Counted from the first letter of the stretch, positions 33,775-47,058 are shown. The stretch is 64,000 nt of DNA from Inonotus obliquus (GCA_032164295.1 JAJHTX010000008.1:1674001-1738000); one strand, 5' to 3'. The notes: generated by a model not told the origin, from the letters alone. Made by a program: numbers and translations.

Positions 33775-35571
33775 TGATAGTGAAAGGGTGACTAAACATG
33801 AATTTAGTCATGAGCTCGAGAGGTGGATGGACGTGAAGAGTTATCACCTTCTCCATCGGTAGATTTCGTCAGCAATTCGTTCAATTTTATTTCGAGAAGG
33901 CCAACACAAGGATCCACGTTCCAAGATGAGTCATGCTTTAATTCAATTCTCAGAGTCGCGGAGTCATCCAACGATGAGCTGGGGCTGCCGCAGTTAGAGA
34001 CGGAAGGGTTTACTGTTCATCAAATACTCACAAAATGAGTGACTCGTTCCAAGTAGGAGTAAAGCATTTCTTGATTACTCGTGTCCTCCTCTCAACATTG
34101 CCAACCCTTGCCTTGACGTAGAGGTCTGGTACTTTGCTGTGCAGACGATGCTTCCAATGCAAGCTGTCGACGCGTATAACTACGATAAATGTCAGCTTCA
34201 AGATGATTCACAGGCAGGTGGTTAACAAGGTAGAAGTACCTCGTAGGCAATAGTCGGTGGACATGGTGGTAGGAGATCAAGAGTCATTTCGTCTGCATCG
34301 CTTATTCTGAGGCAGCTATATATGTTTGGGCGTTTGGCGTTACAGTTCTGAATTCAATGAACCGGGAGCGTCGGTGGCTCAGTGAACGGTGGCTGAGAGT
34401 GACTGTCCCAGAGTCATGAGAATGTGTCAAAAGGAGTCCTAACCTGAACACGCTCCCATCCAAACACTTCGCATACAGAAGAGATGAGCTTCGAAGTTCG
34501 AGCGCCTCAAACCTTTTGTGAAGTGAAGAAAGGAACTGTTAAAGGTGCCGTCAATTTCCTAATATATCAGATTTTCCCACAATACTTACGACTCCGACTT
34601 CGTGTCTCTTCGTATTCGTTCGTTGAACTCGTTCGATATTTGACTTTACACAGGACGTAGCCGAAAATAAATACGTTCTTTCCCCTCTTTCACGCCGCGG
34701 TAGCCGCTATCTAAACCTGCGATTTTGATTTGTTCGTACTAATACTCCAAGCGGCAGTGTTAACGTGTCCTCAGTTTTGAGGCGATCTCCCAATATGTCC
34801 CACTGCCACAGTTGTGTTTACTCGCCACACTGCCCGTGTTCATTGGACCACGAACGAGTACTTCGGAACAGGTCTCCATTGTAAGTGGAAGTGGAAATCA
34901 TTATGTCGGCACAAGATCGTGGCGGTGTGATGACTTCGAAAAGTGGTAAGCGCCTTGCACCTTACTAAGTTCTAGGAATGCTAAAAAAGCCACCTTCAGC
35001 GAATTCAAAGGAAGGGCGTCTCTGAGCTGAAGGGCGTCTATCAAGCCTACGAGCAAGTAACACCAACGCCGCCGAACCGGTGTGATTAGTCAGACGCCCA
35101 TCGCAGGGCAAAGCTGCTGACTTAACCTCAGTGCGCAAAGGGGTCCCTTACCACGCCAGATGGAAGAACGACTGAAGTTTTTTCGGCGGCTTACAAGCTA
35201 CTATCTAACTCACTATCAGATATCTCGTCGCCGGACATCACCTACTTTTACTCAGTCTACCTCGTCAATGAAAACGATGAGCGGTTGGGAAATGAACCAT
35301 GAGTTCGCACATACTCATTATGTGATGCAACGGGAGGGTACTACTTTGGTCTTTCCTCCTAGGGCGCGCAAAATCCACTCGCAAAGAAACCAATCCAAGT
35401 AACTCGGTCATGGGCCCCATAAGTTGGCACGGCAGGTACATACCCGCGCCTTTGACACTTTAGCACCCCATCTAGTTATCAACTTCGGTGGGAGATACTT
35501 GTGTCTCAGCGTCAAAACTTTTCACTCCTTTCGCATAACACGGTCCTTAACGACATTTTTATCGCTATCGC
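33775..35571. other. Intergenic, about 1.8 kb, promoters of two divergent genes
   Basis: Lies between the receptor start (33774, minus) and the start of the disordered-protein gene (35572, plus). Short frames occur but none has support. An imperfect palindrome ACTAAACATGAATTTAGT sits just upstream of the receptor start (about 33790-33810). Confidence 0.5.
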
Positions 35572-37743
35572 ATGAGCGCAGTTCTTACATTTGAACCGCT
35601 CCCGGACAGCGAGTGTCAATTCGAGCCAACGACCATCGAGCTACATAAACAGGATCAAGTCTACATCGTTGGCTTCCCTCGGCACTCGCTCGCCTCCATC
35701 CCTACAGTATTATCACCAACACCACCTAGCTCCCCCTATACGTCAGACTCCGAATGTACACGGGATACCAGTATTTCCTCTTCTTTAAGGCGCAGGGGAG
35801 AGGGCGTCGGAGCAAGGATGTCAGCAGTCGCGAAGTTGATCAAGTCGAAGGGAAGGCGTGGGATTTCGGTGGGCGATTTGGGGATCTCTAATGAACTTGT
35901 GGAGGACAAGTTGTGCATCGTTCCTGCTGAACCGGACGTGGCGCGCAAGATGCGGGTTGTGTACGCGGCGATTTGGCTTGCGCCAGGTTACAAGGTAAGC
36001 ATCGCCCACATTCTTGCATGTAATGCGAATTCGACCATATGAACTAACACAACATTTCACTGCTCAGGTCATGTTTCTTCCGTCTGACGGTAGCAAGGTC
36101 TTTTATCAGCGCGCGATACCAGGGAATACAAGATGGAAACGTATTAATCAAGGGTATGGCGTTGACCTTGCAGATCCGCTCATGACGGTCCTGGACAACG
36201 CAGTTCACATCGTACGCATTCCCTAATATTAGACTAGGTTTTATTCATTCCTAACTCCCACAATTCACAGAAAATCGATGCTCGTCCGGACAGACACACG
36301 CACAGTACCTCAGGCAGAGACCTCCTGCGTAGAATTATTCGTTTCATACGTCGTTCATCCTCCGCTCCACCTTCCGCTCACTTGGGCCGCTCCCGCAAAA
36401 GAACATTTCCATACAACACTCATCCTCTCATCCGACAGATTCATACCGAAATCGAAGGTTCAGAGGTCCATGATAGCGGTGTCCATCCATACCAAATTGC
36501 TTCATGTGTACGTGTGAATTGGGTTAATGATTCGGGCGATAATGTTCGAGACGAGCCTGAGAGAGGTGAATTGGGGGAGTTGAAGAGAGAGAGGGAGTCA
36601 AAGTGGGAGAAGGAGAAAGAGGCAGAGAAAGAGAGGGAAAGAATTAGGATGAGTGAGCGGAGAAAGGATGAGAGGGGAAGGGAGAGGGAGACTCATGATG
36701 AGAATTATGGGATATACGATAGGTACGGGGAGCTTGAAGATGATTTGGCAGGAATGGAGGAAGAGGTCAACCCGTTCTTGGATGAATACGACGAGGCGGA
36801 TAGACATTATGAGAAAGAGATGGAGAAAGAGAACTTAAAGGAAAGGGATATGGGGAAGACAGATAATATGAAGAAGGAAAAAGAGACTGGGACAAGGAGA
36901 GAGGAAGAGGAAGAGGAAGATTCTACATCGACCGGATCAGCTCGAATCTTCTCTTCCCTCTTTAGTCCACGTTCACCTCGAGGAAGGAAAATAGAATGTG
37001 ACCTCTCACCTATCCCGGAATCCGACTCTGAACCGGAATCAGATTCGGATGTTTCGAATTCTGAATCTGATGATTCGAATGCCGAAGCAGATGGATCGGG
37101 TACTCATCCTTCTTCTCGGCGTTCTCCCCCTCTCTCTTCCTCTTCCTCTCCAACCCAGGAGGAAGAGTCAGACTCGGATTCGGACTCCCATAGACCTCTC
37201 CAACCTAAACGTTCTAAATCAAACACGACTAAACTCTCCGGACATCACGCTCATTTTCATCCTCATCCTCACTCTAATAACCCCAAACCATCCAAGAACT
37301 CTATAATTATAACCTCCAAAGACGAAGACGTCAAACCCTCTAAAGACTCCTCCGCCCAAACGACTCAAACGACCCAAACGACTCCAACTATTCACAAAGG
37401 TGCAGAAAGGCCTGGGAGTACGGAAAAAGAAAGAGGTCGAGAAAGAGGTCGAGAGAAAGAGAAGCCTCACCTCCGGCGTCGTTCGCGATCCCTAAGTCCA
37501 GGTCGTGGATCCCTCTCTTTCTCTTACTCTCCCTCGACCACTACCCCTGACCCTACCTCTGCATCTGCATCTCACTCTCCTCCATCTTCCTCTTCCTCTT
37601 CCTCTTCCTCCTCCTCTTCCTCAAACCCATCCCCTACCAACAGCAACGGTATTCCAACCCCATCTCCAACCCCATCTCCATCTCCAGCTCCATCACGCAC
37701 GAAACGCCGAGCAAGCAACAGGAGTAGCTGGCCATTTCACTAA
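35572..37743 (+). CDS. Large, mostly disordered fungal protein of unknown function
   Basis: Start MSAVLTFEPLPDSECQFEP at 35572. Introns about 35995-36067 and 36210-36270 join in frame (APGYK to VMFLPSDGSKVFYQRAIPG, then DNAVHI to KIDARPDRH). The first 230 residues look folded; a unit RRGISVGDLGISNELVEDK with VVYAAIWLAPGYKVMFLPSD may form a small domain I cannot name. The rest is low complexity: a long Glu/Arg/Lys charged helix (36550-36910), acidic Ser-Glu-Asp repeats (ESDSEPESDSD), His- and Pro-rich stretches and a poly-Ser run (37590-37625), ending SNRSSWPFH. The Arg/Ser parts (RRSRSLSPGR) resemble RS domains. No catalytic motif was seen. Confidence 0.75.
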
Positions 37744-38081
37744 CCCCCGACTAACCCAGATTACAATGACCTCCATGAACGTGAACCCAATTGTGAACGT
37801 GATGAATAGAAGTCCGCAAAGTAATCATAGATCCGTTCGGTACGGTCAGGTTGCTGTGATTCGTGATTCCGGGTTCAATGGGGTCATGACTCATGACGTT
37901 CGAAGTTGGTTATGGTAACATCACATACATGATTCATAGAGCAATGTACTCGAGTTATACACGTATGCATGTATGTATGTACTGTGCGGCGGATATGTAA
38001 TTTGAGGTATGCTAACTGGACAGTGATAACTAATAAATGTGAGATAAGATAAAAATGCCAGTCAGTGAATATAAGTAAGGA

Positions 38082-38092
38082 AGAAAAAGAGG
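38082..38092 (-). terminator. RNA polymerase III terminator of the tRNA gene
   Basis: A run of five T on the minus strand (CCTCTTTTTCTT) lies about 20 bases downstream of the tRNA end, as expected for Pol III termination. Confidence 0.65.
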
Positions 38093-38110
38093 ATAGCTAC
38101 AGCTCTTCAT

Positions 38111-38181
38111 ACACTGAAGGGGAGTCGAACCCCTGCCGCTTGCTTGGAAGGCAAGCATGATAACCGCTTCACCATCAGTGT
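38111..38181 (-). tRNA. tRNA-Gly (anticodon TCC)
   Basis: On the minus strand the 71 bases fold as a cloverleaf. The acceptor stem is ACACTGA paired with TCAGTGT, the anticodon arm GCTTGCCTTCCAAGCAAGC places TCC in the loop, and the T arm is AGGGGTTCGACTCCCCT. The anticodon loop CTTCCAA is that of eukaryotic tRNA-Gly(TCC). No intron is present. Confidence 0.93.
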
Positions 38182-38638
38182 CTTACTACTTTTGAGCGAG
38201 ATTAGTTTATACATAAAAATATACTACTGCATACTATCGCAATCAGTCAATAGAGCGTTTATGATATGATATGTTGGATGTTTAGACGTATTGACGGGTG
38301 TTATGTCTGTCATTCCGTCATTCCGTTTTCAATCCGTGAATCCGTGAATCCGTGAAAAGTCATGAATTTCGTTAAACAGATAAACAGTAAAACATAAACC
38401 AAAACAAAACATTCTGCCAGACTGATCGAAACGCAAGGTAATCATGTAAGTAGATCATGCATCTCCTCCACATTCTCTCCCGCTCTCGCTCTCGCTCGAA
38501 CTCAAACTCAAACTTAACACTCTCACCGTCACTCTCACTCTCACCCCGAAGACTGATCCATGCCATCCATGCCATCCAGTTGGCGACCACCCAGGACGAA
38601 GTTCAACCACAACCACAACCCCATAACCATAACCAAAA

Positions 38639-41600
38639 CTATAACTTCGCCTTTACCTTTTTCAAGTTATCCTCGTTTCTATTCTTGCTCCAAAGCTTTA
38701 CCCTCCTTGCCCATTCCTTCCTTACACGTTTGCGTAATGCGTCTTTGACGATTTTGCCGTTTGCGTTGCGTTCTGTGTTTGGAGGGTTTTTAGTGTGTGT
38801 GTTTTTTAGGGGAGGGAGGGAGGGGGGGGTTGGATGGTGGATGGTGGATGGTGGGAAGGTAGGGAGATGAGATGAGACGAGATGAGATGAGATGAGAACT
38901 GACCGATTAGATCGTCTTGGATGAGTACCATTACTGGTACGGCGTGTGCTGGTAATCTAACACCACCATCAATATCCACCCAGTCTCAAAGAACTCAAAA
39001 CTCTGTAAAAAAACACTCACAGCTTCCTCGTCCCCTCAATAACCTCTTCCTCCCTAACCAATCCCTTACAATGCGGTTTAGTAGCTACAACAGCAGCTAC
39101 TAATTCACCTAATCTGGGGTCTGGGACGCTTACGGCTGCTGCGTCGAGTATGTAGTCGTTTGCGTAGAGTGCGTTTTCTACTTCTGTGGAGTGCTGTTGG
39201 TGTTTTATTTTGTTGTTGGTTAGTATGGAGTTTGGAGTTTGAGTTTGAGTTTGGATTGGGGAAGGAAGGCAGGAGGGAGATGGGAGATGGAAGATGGGAG
39301 GAGTTTCTTACGATGTTCTCTCCGCCTATAAGATGTAAGGTGGTGATGATGAGTTAGTTGCGTGGGATCTATGTGATGGTTTGACAGACCTCTGATAATG
39401 ATATCCTTGACTATCATCACGCACAATATAATCACAATCAGTTCACCGCGCCACTCAAATTCAGATTAAAGCAAGAAACAAAAACTCACTTCGATCCTTA
39501 ATAAAAACAAACCCTTCCTCATCAATATACCCCATATCCCCCGATTTGAACCATCCATCACGCGTGATGGCTTTCTCAGTCGCAGCTACATATCAATACA
39601 CATAAACACATTCCGACCTCGTTAGCAACTTCCACGAAATCAGACGGGTAGAAATGTAGTTGGCACCTTTGTCTCCCCAATAACCCTTCATGACGTTCGG
39701 CCCTTTTCTATGGAACATTTAATTCAGAAACATAGAACAGGCAGGGATTGAAGGAGTATGGGAGTGCGATGACGTACATCCATATTTCACCGACTTGACC
39801 TGGAGGTAAGACCTTTGACGATGCTGGGTCTACTACAATGAGGTCTGTTACGGGAGCTGCAAGTCCACTTTTCAGAAACAGCACAATTTCTGTCAGACTC
39901 GCCGTTGAATAATGAGACATAGAGGATAGACTTACGTGCTCGTTGGTCGCAGTAGGAAGTCTTTTGGAATAATAATGAGCCTTGAGCTTTCAGGCGTTTA
40001 TGTTTCTTATTGAGCGTACCTTCGCCTTGAGAAATCGAGAGGTTAGCACAGAGTTCGAGATAAAAATAACAGTACGAACCATGTATACTAACAGCAATCG
40101 CATTCGTCTCACTCAACCCATAACCTTGTCCACTAGCCAACAAATAAACAGTCAAGCCCAAAAATTCTCATTCAAAGAACGAAGATGACATACCACTCAA
40201 TCCCAAACCTCCTAGCAACTTCCCTAGACATAATCTCAGGATTCGGCGCACCACCACAACTCAAACTCTCCAACGTTGTTCCAGAACCAGTACCATTTCC
40301 ATCGAGGGAGGATTCGATAAGGTCCATGATCATTGATGGAACGCCTCCTGCGCTTGTTAGGCGTTCGCGTTGGATTATTCGAGCAGCTGCACGCGAAGGT
40401 GTTGATTCAGAATTGAGGGAAATAACATAAGAGATGCGAGACGAACCTTCTTCCTTATCCCACTTATGCATGAAAACAATCTTTCCTCCGAGAGCAGTCG
40501 TTCCCATCTAAAATAGCGCCCGATCAAACTCCAAATCAAATCCCGACGCAGAGTCATACTGTACATACCGCAGCACTCGTCATCCCCGTAACATGGAAAA
40601 GCGGCACACTAATCAAACTCCCCTTCTGCGGAACACTCTCCAACTCTTCCTTCGTCATCATAGGAATATCCTCTCCATTCCTCAACGAAGAACGCATCTT
40701 CGCAACATACATGTTCAAAACGTTGGTGAGGAAGCCGCGTTGGGAAGATAAGACGCCCTTGGGGAGACCTGTTGTCCCGGAGGTGAAGAAGATGGTTGCG
40801 TTGTCGTCCGGTAAAGGACCGACTGGAAGCGCGGGTGCAGATGAGTTTGCATCCGATGATGCTTTATTTGGCGTAGGGGAGAGGGCGGATCGCCATGCGT
40901 CAACTGGACCCGTATAGTTCTCCAACGCGCTCTCAAGCGGAGTGATACCCGCGCTCTTCCACTTCCTCACATTCCCACCACCACCACCAATCCTACCCGA
41001 CCTGACGACGAAGACTTTGTACAATCCACTCGTCTTTGCCCTGGCTTCGTTTAGTAACCCATCCGTACATAGTCTGTTTGCACGTTCCGGGTCTACGATG
41101 ACGACCTTTGGATTCGTGCTGACTATGCAGTGTAGAAGCGGACCGTGTGGTGCCCAAGCGTTAATCATAGCTGGGACTCCGCCCAGCAGATGGATCGCCC
41201 AAAACGAAATCATGAATTCAGGGTAGTTCCTCATGACGATTGCAACTTGATTTAAGAAAGGCACATGTGAGCGAATGGAGACGGAGTAAACGCAGATTGC
41301 GACGTACCTCGATCGCCCTTTCGTACAGCATACTTTGTATACAACAAACTGGCAAGCTTGGAAGAGCGTTCGGCGATTTGACCGTATGTATAACGCTCAT
41401 TCTCGAATACGATGTAATCCCTGTCTCGCCATGCTGCGGAACGGTCTAGCCAGAATGTACGGACGTTCTTTGGTGCGCGTAAAGTACTTTGAGTAGGCAG
41501 GATACCAGTTAGGTCGAACCACTCACAGGAGGCAAGTTCTTGTACACTCTTGTAAGACGGCCATCGATCACGACATGTTCCATCTCGTGTAGCCGACCGG

Positions 41601-41748
41601 GGGCAGTCAGAATACGATTACACTCTTCGACTGAGCGTTTAGGTGACCAGCGGAATTCATGTGCGGTTTGTAATTGGGATAGAGTTGCGGAGAGACCTAG
41701 TTGAGTGTTTGGATGATTATCCGAGAGGATGTTCTCGTGGAGAGACAT
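38639..41748 (-). CDS. AMP-dependent acyl-CoA synthetase / ligase
   Basis: Activates a carboxylic acid as acyl-AMP and transfers it to CoA. Start MSLHENILSDNHPNTQLGL at 41748. Motifs in order: FWLDRSAAWRDRDYIVFE, VAIVMRNYPEFMISFWAIHL, the phosphate loop TIFFTSGTTGLPKGVLSSQR, YGLSETNA, the hinge region GWFKSGDMGYIDEEG, RGGENI, and near the end RNANGKIVKDALRKR with the catalytic Lys. Stop TAG at 38641-38639 after LKKVKAKL. At least nine short introns are present, several deciding the frame near 40160-40520 and 39350-39720. The fold family is certain, but substrate and compartment (peroxisome, ER or cytosol) cannot be told; no clear PTS1 signal ends the protein. Confidence 0.88.
38864..38896 (+). 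repeat. Pentanucleotide GAGAT microsatellite
   Basis: Six to seven units of GATGA/GAGAT, one with a substitution, lie inside an intron or near the 3' part of the acyl-CoA synthetase gene. Just upstream is a GGATGGT triplication. Confidence 0.8.
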
Positions 41749-43192
41749 GATTAGAGGGAGGGGAGGGGAGGAATAGAATGGATAACATGAGAGAAAGTAT
41801 AAGTATTAATGTGTGGGAGTAGGGAACGGATACGGATGGTGAATATGGCCGGACTACTTCATTTTCACGGGCATATGCATCTCTACTCAATTCAACCACG
41901 CAGGCGGCGGTGGCGGCATTTCTACAAACAAAATCCTCATTTCTGCACCTCACCTCACCGCCGCACGCGTGCCCGGGCACGAGTGGAGGAGCATTCGTAC
42001 ACATTATCAGCACGGGGCAACTGGACGAGGGTAAACAGCATAACAAATTGTATTCGGTCACAAATATGCCCGCTCGTACTTACCACGCGTCGAATACACG
42101 GCTCTTCTATTTACAAAGGATGAACTGGTGAACTCACGCAGGACCGGAACAATCATCCCCAATCCACCGAGTGCACGAGTGTACCTATGTAGGTAGACGA
42201 GCATATCTTATTTCGACAATCCCACTCGACAGTCCAATGTACATTAGTCTATCTATCCTCTAAGATCCAAGTCGAATACTATGCTTGATTTGGCGTGTAT
42301 AATTATGATTCCTTTTCCTTTTCCTTTATACATGCTACATGCCCCGATTCCCACAAGGGCTGCAAAGGTAGATAGAGACACCATAACTTCAACCAAATAT
42401 TCCTCCTCCTCCTCCTCCGTGATCCGAGTTTTCAACTGACTTTGACTTAAATATATTCACCAATCCGCCTCCTCGACTGCTATATGTATTTATATTGGAG
42501 TATTGGAGAAGGTTATCCGATAGTCTATTAATCATAGTCTATCACTGTACCTGAGTAAAGTAAACATTGTAGATTGAACATGATAAGAAAATGAGTACGC
42601 GTGTTTATCAATGTGAATAGGAATCAGGAAACAGGATCACGGCGATTAGATGGTATGGTACGGGCGCGGCAAATGATGAACACGAACATAGCAAGAAAAC
42701 AGAACTAATAAGACACGAGACACGATAGCATCAAGATGAAAAGGGAACGAAGAAACAAGATTATTGCTATTGATATTCGCAAATGACTGGATGAGTGAGG
42801 ATTGTAGAGATTGAAGTGATGGTATGGGGAGAGTATGAAAAAACGGGAAAACGGGAATGAGGAAGTGAGAATTACATAGGGACGTACGATGCATCAACGA
42901 GGCAAGAAGGAAGAAAGCACAGCACAAATTCAAATTCAAAATCAAGTAACGCCCTTCTCGGACCGAGTGCGCACAAGAAAATACAAAAGGAAAAAAAAGG
43001 AAAAAGAGAGAACCTCGAGGGACCCGAAGAAAGAAAAGGGACGTGAATCGTCGGAGTCGATTTGTGACAACGGCATTACACATAACGCTAATGTGGAGGC
43101 CGGGGGCGTGGAGTTGATGATAGATCGTCGACGGAGGAAACAGACGGTTACTCCTCGTCCCTCATCAACCTTCATCCCTCATTCTTCATCCC
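41749..43192. other. Intergenic, about 1.4 kb
   Basis: Promoter of the acyl-CoA synthetase (left) and 3' region of the DUF7918 gene (right). A 145-residue frame at 43083-42646 is hydrophobic and Phe/Leu rich with no domain, and I treat it as non-coding. Confidence 0.5.
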
Positions 43193-44856
43193 TCATTCCT
43201 CAAATCCAATATGCTCCAGTTCTTCCAACTCACGTTGTAGTTGCGCCTTTCGTTCCTGAAATTTTTTAATAGGTTCAGTGTTTTGTTTTTGTTCGGACAC
43301 TCGGAAGATGACACCGGAAAGAAAGATGCAAAGATGGAAAGACGGAGAGGATACGGACCTTTAACCTTCGAAGTTCCTCCAATTCCTTCAATTCACGTTC
43401 AACTTGTTCCTTTTGCTCCTACATCACCATAGCGTCATCAAATCAGTTATATCCTCGTATCAAGGCTTGATACGGATGAACGAACCTTTAATCTCCTAAT
43501 AGCCTCCTCCCTCCCCACACCTCTCGGTGATCCCATCCTCGATCCCGGTCCCATACCACCCATACCACCCATGCCCATACCTGCACCTGCACCTGCACCC
43601 ATCATTCCTGACCCAAATCCATGCCCCAACGCCGACCCCGACCTATGCATATGCTCAGGTTCAACACTCGTAATACTCCGTATACTCGGCGAATAAGGTG
43701 AATCCAAGTCACGAATCGGTTCCGGCTCCGGTTCCATATCAAATCCACGTTCATTACTGTGCCCATTGCCATTACCATTACGACTACCACGACCACTACC
43801 ACTACCATTACCGTGATTCCTATCACGATCGAGGTGTTCGACGAAACGAGGGATGTAAGTTGGGATTATTCCTTGTGAGAGGAGCATTGCTGTATTTAAT
43901 TTATTGGTGAGATGTTATGATGCGATGTAGGAAGGAAAAGGGGGACGCACATCGTGGTCGGTAGATGTACTTGAATACCGCTACAGGTCCTTGATTGGAG
44001 GGATCGTATGGTATGCTCGTCATCTTCTTCGTTCGAAAGATTCGTTGCTCGCCCAGCCTTTATTCACGTTATACCATGCATACAATATCGAAAGCAAGAA
44101 CATTGATTGAAAGGGACAAGTATCAGTCATCGAGAAACTACATGAAGGCGGCAAATTCGTACCGAATTCCGCGAGCGCCGTTTATACAGCTACTCTTTTG
44201 CGAAGGGTCGTTTGAAAGTGAAGGAATGAGATATCTCGGATGTCGAGATTCCGCAAACACCACTTGCAGAACCTCAACTCGGATCGTACCCACGTCGCCC
44301 AACCCATTGTGGTCGAACGAAGCATCACCCTCTACATCACAAGAAAGGATCATTCCGCAACAACGAAGTAGGACAATTTAGCATATGAGAAAACTTGTTG
44401 GTAGAGAGACCGATGACGTACCAGGAAAGACGATATCAGAAAACACGAATGGTTTAACTGTATCTGCATCCATACTAACACCCTTACACACAATCTCACT
44501 CCCCATTCTCCTTTCTCGATCATACCCTCGATTCACAAGTTCGATGCCATCGACGAAAATGACGAGCTGCAGCGAACACGGATATGAATACGCCTTGAAC
44601 GCAAGTTCGAATTCCTACACCATTACAGTGATTCAAACGTAAGAATAAAGGATGAAAGATCAGAATATTAATCATCAGCATAGGTTGAAAGCAAGGTTCG
44701 TGTACTAGCAAGAGTTCCGTGCATGCTTACCTTCCCAGATTCACTAGCAACCCACGTCGTAACCGTCTTATCAACCATCTGCGTTCCATACTCTTCAAGC
44801 ATCTCCCCCGTATCAGAAAGTCGTATCGAAATCGTACAATCAGCAAATTGCGGCAT
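43193..44856 (-). CDS. DUF7918-type protein, paralogue A (coiled-coil C-terminus)
   Basis: Member of an uncharacterised Agaricomycete family. Exon 1 starts MPQFADCTISIRLSDTGEML and ends VASESGK. Exon 2 continues EFELAFKAYSYPCSLQLVIF with VDTV-type KPFVFSDIVF; exon 3 has LGDVGTIRVEVLQVVFAESR. Then LGEQRIFRTKKMTSIPYDP and the family signature VAVFKYIYRPR joined to LLSQGIIP. Introns (about 44730-44616, 44423-44336, 44152-44072, 43950-43893) keep frame. Unlike paralogue B, the C-terminus is a Gly/Arg/Asn-rich linker (RGSRNGNGNGHSNERG, then Met/Gly-rich) and coiled-coil pieces EQVERELKELEELRRLK and KAQLQRELEELEHIGFEE, TGA at 43195. The function is unknown; the beta-rich first 200 residues look like one folded domain. 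Confidence 0.8.
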
Positions 44857-45620
44857 ATTCCTTTTCTTCTATTCGAATTTCGAGTGATGCTCCGACCAGG
44901 TCTAGGGCCAAAAGTTTGAATGGTTTCCCTGTTCCAAGTACGCCGCCGAAGAGATGAGCCTCGAGAGCTTCCCAAAACGTTTGAACGGTCCACGCGTATG
45001 AGAGAATTGCGAAAGGTCCGAAAACGAAATTCGAACGGAACGTTGCAGTCGAAGCAACGCGAACACGCACACGCACACGCAAGCAAAAAGGAATTCCACT
45101 CGCCAAACGAAGAAAACCGAACCCGTGCCTCTCTTTCTCAGGTGAAGTAGTCGCCACATCACAATAACAGAGACATGAATGCCCTGAGCCCGGGTAGCGC
45201 CTTCTCTTCTGTGAATCGAGGACGCCACGAGTGAACGAGGTGAAGTGACGCGGGCACGTGTTGCGACCCGTGTCCTGGTGTCCGTGGCGCGTCTTGGAAA
45301 TCACATAAAACATAAGAGAATAAGGGTCTTCTGTCCATTATTAACAGTTCCAGTATAAGTCTCTATAAATTATTGCGCTGTGGGATACTACAATGATACG
45401 AACGAAAAGCCTGGATACGAAATTACGAAGAAACTTCCGATTCCATTCCAACTCCAATTCCAATTCCAATTCCGCGCGTAGAGGGGAAGAAGCGAAGGGA
45501 GAAGACGATATTAGTGATGCTAGCGAAGTCTAGAGAAAAGATAAAGAAAAAAGCAGAATAGAGTAGATATACTACCAAATGGTAACCAAACTGAACAATC
45601 TGAGAGTCTGCGACGCTCGA
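44857..45620. other. Spacer between DUF7918 paralogues A and B
   Basis: No gene supported. Contains an ACGCAC microsatellite (45060-45085), which generates long artefactual frames, and repeated CAATTCC units (45440-45475). Confidence 0.5.
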
Positions 45621-47058
45621 TCAATCCATCGTCAAGTCGATGGAACCATTATCATCCATCCAGAGGCTCATGCCAATCTCGTGCTTAATGGGAGTCATAT
45701 ACTCAAGCTTCAAGCGTTTCAATAAAGGACTATCCGAATTCTCATCTTGCTTGATATTTCCCTTCCTCTATTCAAAAACAAATGCATCAGCTTGTACCTC
45801 GACATGTCGAATGAATACGTTACCTCAGAAAATCCCAAAAAGACGAGATCCTCATCCTTCTTTATCGGCCTCGGCGTTTCATAAAACACACGCCGGAAAG
45901 TGTTCTCGCAACGAGGTGTCTGAGAAGGCCCGCGTAGCTTCAAAGGGGTCGTCAAGGACATAGACACATCGGAGTTTACACGCGCGTTATCGATATTCTG
46001 CTCAGAAGAGTTGCGTTCCTCTAGCCCTCTCTTGCGTTTTTGTCCCGCATGGGCGACTGCTGCGTTCACAATATTGCCTCGATTAACGTTGACATCGGTG
46101 AGAGGCGTCCGAAGAGTAGCCGTAATGAATGTGGGTGTAGGTATGATCCCTTGAGCCTGAAGGTACGCTGTTTGATTAAAATCCATCAGCTATGACCATC
46201 TAACCGTGAAATTAGAAAGGTTTACCTCGAGGTCTGTACATAAACCGAAAGACGACGTGAGGTGCCGTGTCATTCGGATCCAAACGATCCCAAACGATCC
46301 GCCTGCGCGACTTGGCCCGACGAGAATGTCCGGAGGGAATCGCCTCGCCCAATCTTTATGCAGTAGTTTAGGATAGAACTCAGCAAAGAGATGGAACGGC
46401 TACTACATACGTGATACGATGATCGCAAATATTCTTTGTAGCTTCATGAATTGCACCATCGTACAACGTCACCTCTTTCTTACGACGATAGTGAGCTCGG
46501 CGCCGTCTTTTACCAGCATATTTGTAGTGAGCCTTGACAAGGTAGATCTTGACGGTTATATTTCCCAGGTCGTCCATGTTCGTGCTTTGCTCAACGTCAA
46601 GGAACGACTCGTCGTCTATACAAAATCCACGAGTAAATGAAAAGTCATCGACAAGATGGTGAAGGAAAGGGGACACACCGGTGAGAATAACCTCGGAGAA
46701 AGCATAAGGTCTGATATCGCCCGTAGCTGTCCAAGCACCTCTACTCTTACCACACGTCTTATGCGACACCAAATGCACGGATTTGTCGGTTTCCACACCA
46801 TCTACAGAAACCACTCCTCTATAGGTGTGCTGTTTTCTTCCTATGGTATCCCAGTAGACTGTGAATCGCTTCACCTCACGTCAGCCCATTTCTTTAACGA
46901 AGAACGACAAAAGGACGTACCCTTCCAGATTCGCTTGCAACCCAACAATTGTAGACTCTCTCATCCTCTGGATCTGGACTCGCATTGAACTCTTTGAGGA
47001 TTTGCAGGTCGTCCTCACAAAATATCCAAGCTTGGAAGTCCTTGTGTCTGACAGGCAT
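45621..47058 (-). CDS. DUF7918-type protein, paralogue B (SIM-like C-terminus)
   Basis: Exon 1 starts MPVRHKDFQAWIFCEDDLQ and ends NCWVASESGR. Exon 2 reads KRFTVYWDTIGRKQHTYRG and RPYAFSEVILTG; exon 3 ESFLDVEQSTNMDDLGNITV with a basic patch AGKRRRRAHYRRKKEV. Exon 4 is LGEAIPSGHSRRAKSRRR to VVFRFMYRPR, continued YLQAQGIIP, the family signature. The C-terminal half is probably disordered (AGQKRKRGLEERN, a nuclear-localisation-like cluster), then RPIKKDEDLVFLGFSE and a last exon ending MSLWMDDNGSIDLTMD, TGA at 45623. The final IDLT followed by acidic residues looks like a SUMO-interaction motif. All joins are GT-AG. Confidence 0.82.

Larger units (their letters stand above)
37744..38638. other. 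Intergenic stretch containing a tRNA gene
   Basis: Apart from the tRNA at 38111-38181 no gene is supported. Simple repeats (TCCGTGAA units near 38333-38357, CTCGCTCTCG-like near 38480) are present. Confidence 0.5.

Noticed and set aside
42646..43083. 145-codon minus-strand open frame, Phe/Leu rich
   Set aside because: Lies in the 3' region of DUF7918 paralogue A, has no domain or intron logic, and its composition reflects pyrimidine-rich DNA.
44840..45313. Two overlapping minus-strand frames upstream of DUF7918 paralogue A
   Set aside because: They depend on an ACGCAC microsatellite and other simple sequence; no coding signature.
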